DNA of 64,000 nt. Source: Bacteroidetes bacterium RIFCSPLOWO2_12_FULL_35_15. Its GTDB lineage: Bacteria; Bacteroidota; Bacteroidia; 2-12-FULL-35-15. The notes beneath the pieces are model-generated. The model ran no database searches, had not been told where the DNA came from, and saw nothing but the letters and a program-made list of their open reading frames with translations. Positions 63,062 through 64,000 of the stretch are shown piece by piece. The DNA is taken from positions 62,001 through 126,000 of the forward strand of contig MEPB01000049.1 in assembly GCA_001769385.1 (NCBI GenBank). Reading direction: 5' to 3'. Numbering within the stretch: position 1 is the stretch's first letter; each line of letters begins with the position of its first letter. The translations under genes and the position numbers were made by a program.

Positions 63062-64000
63062 ATGCAAATCCTTGATAGAAAAAATTCACCCGCATTTAAA
63101 ACGGTAGAAAAAATTGAAATGATTCGTGCAAGTGAAAAACCGTTGAATAATAAAATACCTGTTTATTCTATAAACGCAGGCACTCAGGAACTAATAAAAA
63201 TTGAATTTTTGTTTTCTGCGGGTATGTATCAACAGAAAATGCCTTTGCAAGCTGCAACTGTAAATGCTATGCTGGAAGAAGGAACATCAAAAATGACTGC
63301 TGCTCAAATTGCTGATGCGGTGGATTATTATGGTGCTTTTTTAGAAGTAGGTGTTTCTCAGGATAGCGCATCTGTAGTGCTCTATACACTTAACAAACAT
63401 TTAAAAGCAACATTACCTGTGGTGGAAGATGTTATTAAAAATGCTGTTTTTCCTCAAAACGAATTAGAAACACATCTTAGGAATAAGAAACAAAAATTCC
63501 ATGTTAATAATCAAAAAGTTGCCAATGTAGCCCGTAAACGTTTTGCAGAACTGATTTTTGGAGAAAAGCATCCCTATGGAATAAATGTTAAAGAAGAAAA
63601 TTTTGATGCAATTAATCGTTCCAATCTGACTGATTTTTATAAAACATTTTATCGTGCCAATAGCTGCAAAATTATTTTAGCGGGAAAAGTGAATGAGGAT
63701 GTACATACATTATTAAATGAACATTTTGGAGGAAACGACTGGTTGGCAGAAAATGATCTGAAGCAGCCGGATTTCAATATTTCATCTGCAAAAGAACGAG
63801 AACAATTAATTTATAAAGAAGATGCACTTCAATCAGCTATACGTATCGGTAAGGTAATGTTTAATAAAACGCATCCTTATTTTCAAGCATTACAAATATT
63901 AAATACTGTTTTCGGAGGTTATTTTGGTTCTCGTTTAATGTAAAATATCCGTGAAGACAAAGGTTATACGTATGGTATAGGATCAGGGATCGCTTCGTTG
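63062..64000 (+). pseudogene. M16 peptidase-like partner subunit, interrupted by an in-frame stop
   Basis: The frame reads 293 residues and then TAA at 63941-63943, immediately after GGYFGSRLM. The same frame continues as NIREDKGYTYGIGSGIASL to the window edge, exactly what the M16 family normally has after SRLMK (usually FGSRLMKNIREDKGYTYG). One T-for-A change (AAA to TAA) explains it. The protein is the non-catalytic half (no HxxEH; GMYQQKMPLQAATVNAMLEEGTS at the matching place) that supplies substrate-binding residues. It could be a real recent pseudogene, a sequencing error or a polymorphism. Confidence 0.85.

Noticed and set aside
1-64000. tRNA or rRNA genes, transposases or prophage genes
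   Set aside because: I looked for T-loop words, rRNA cores and transposase motifs by eye and found none; a tRNA scan would be needed to be sure.

Overview
The window is a gene-dense, AT-rich chromosomal segment from a member of the Bacteroidota (class Bacteroidia in the broad sense; I cannot place it more finely). Supporting signs are the Bacteroidota-type -7 promoter element TAnnTTTG in front of many genes, weak or absent Shine-Dalgarno sequences, a type IX secretion C-terminal domain, a TamL lipoprotein, two tandem signal peptidases, and several families largely confined to this phylum (DUF5683, DUF6089, DUF6600, DUF4476, DUF2027-Smr, DUF1599, BT_3928-type DoxX). Most of the window is housekeeping. 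I see no rRNA, tRNA, prophage, transposase or CRISPR array.

Layout. 1-7.6 kb (minus strand): partial WbqC-like gene, two tandem lepB genes (one with an extra N-terminal membrane domain), dapB, a DUF5683 membrane protein, parB, parA and a UPF0173 hydrolase. 7.7-10.5 kb (plus): FMN reductase and rpsA with a clear terminator. 10.5-14.2 kb (minus): a small envelope/stress-like group (beta-barrel protein, coiled-coil lipoprotein, DUF6600 protein with an 84-bp tandem repeat, lmo0937-type membrane peptide), then folP. 14.3-28.8 kb (plus): DUF1599, DoxX-like, an orphan DppB-type permease, tpiA, prmA, a 1490-residue exported protein of unknown function, plsY, a coiled-coil protein and a rhodanese lipoprotein behind an Fnr/Crp-like palindrome, comEC and DUF2027-Smr. 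The RNase P RNA lies at 28.93-29.28 kb.

29.3-36.9 kb (minus) is the most unusual block. In transcription order it has a PapD-like chaperone candidate, a major secreted subunit, a paralogous minor subunit, a large outer-membrane usher-like protein carrying a C-terminal SPOR domain, and an exported protein made of four FKBP domains. A strong hairpin separates the major subunit from the genes behind it. I read this as a candidate chaperone-usher-like surface-fibre system for Bacteroidota, distinct from the lipoprotein-based type V (Mfa/Fim) pili. This is inference from architecture and gene order.

37.4-51.7 kb (plus, except one methyltransferase): DUF4476, DUF423, M32 carboxypeptidase, pckA, rsmE, SpoU methyltransferase (minus), tamL, class I fructose-bisphosphate aldolase, accD, rpsO and pnp. 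51.8-54.8 kb: a pentapeptide-repeat protein, then (minus) a NorC/NorB-like pair next to an Rrf2 regulator. NorB lacks several canonical nitric oxide reductase ligands, including one FeB histidine and one low-spin haem histidine. 55-64 kb: a type IX-secreted repeat protein, an S9 peptidase, DUF6089, nitronate monooxygenase, and an M16 peptidase pair whose second gene is interrupted by an in-frame TAA. Two MITE-like inverted-repeat elements (42.44-42.56 and 59.30-59.48 kb) sit in intergenic gaps.
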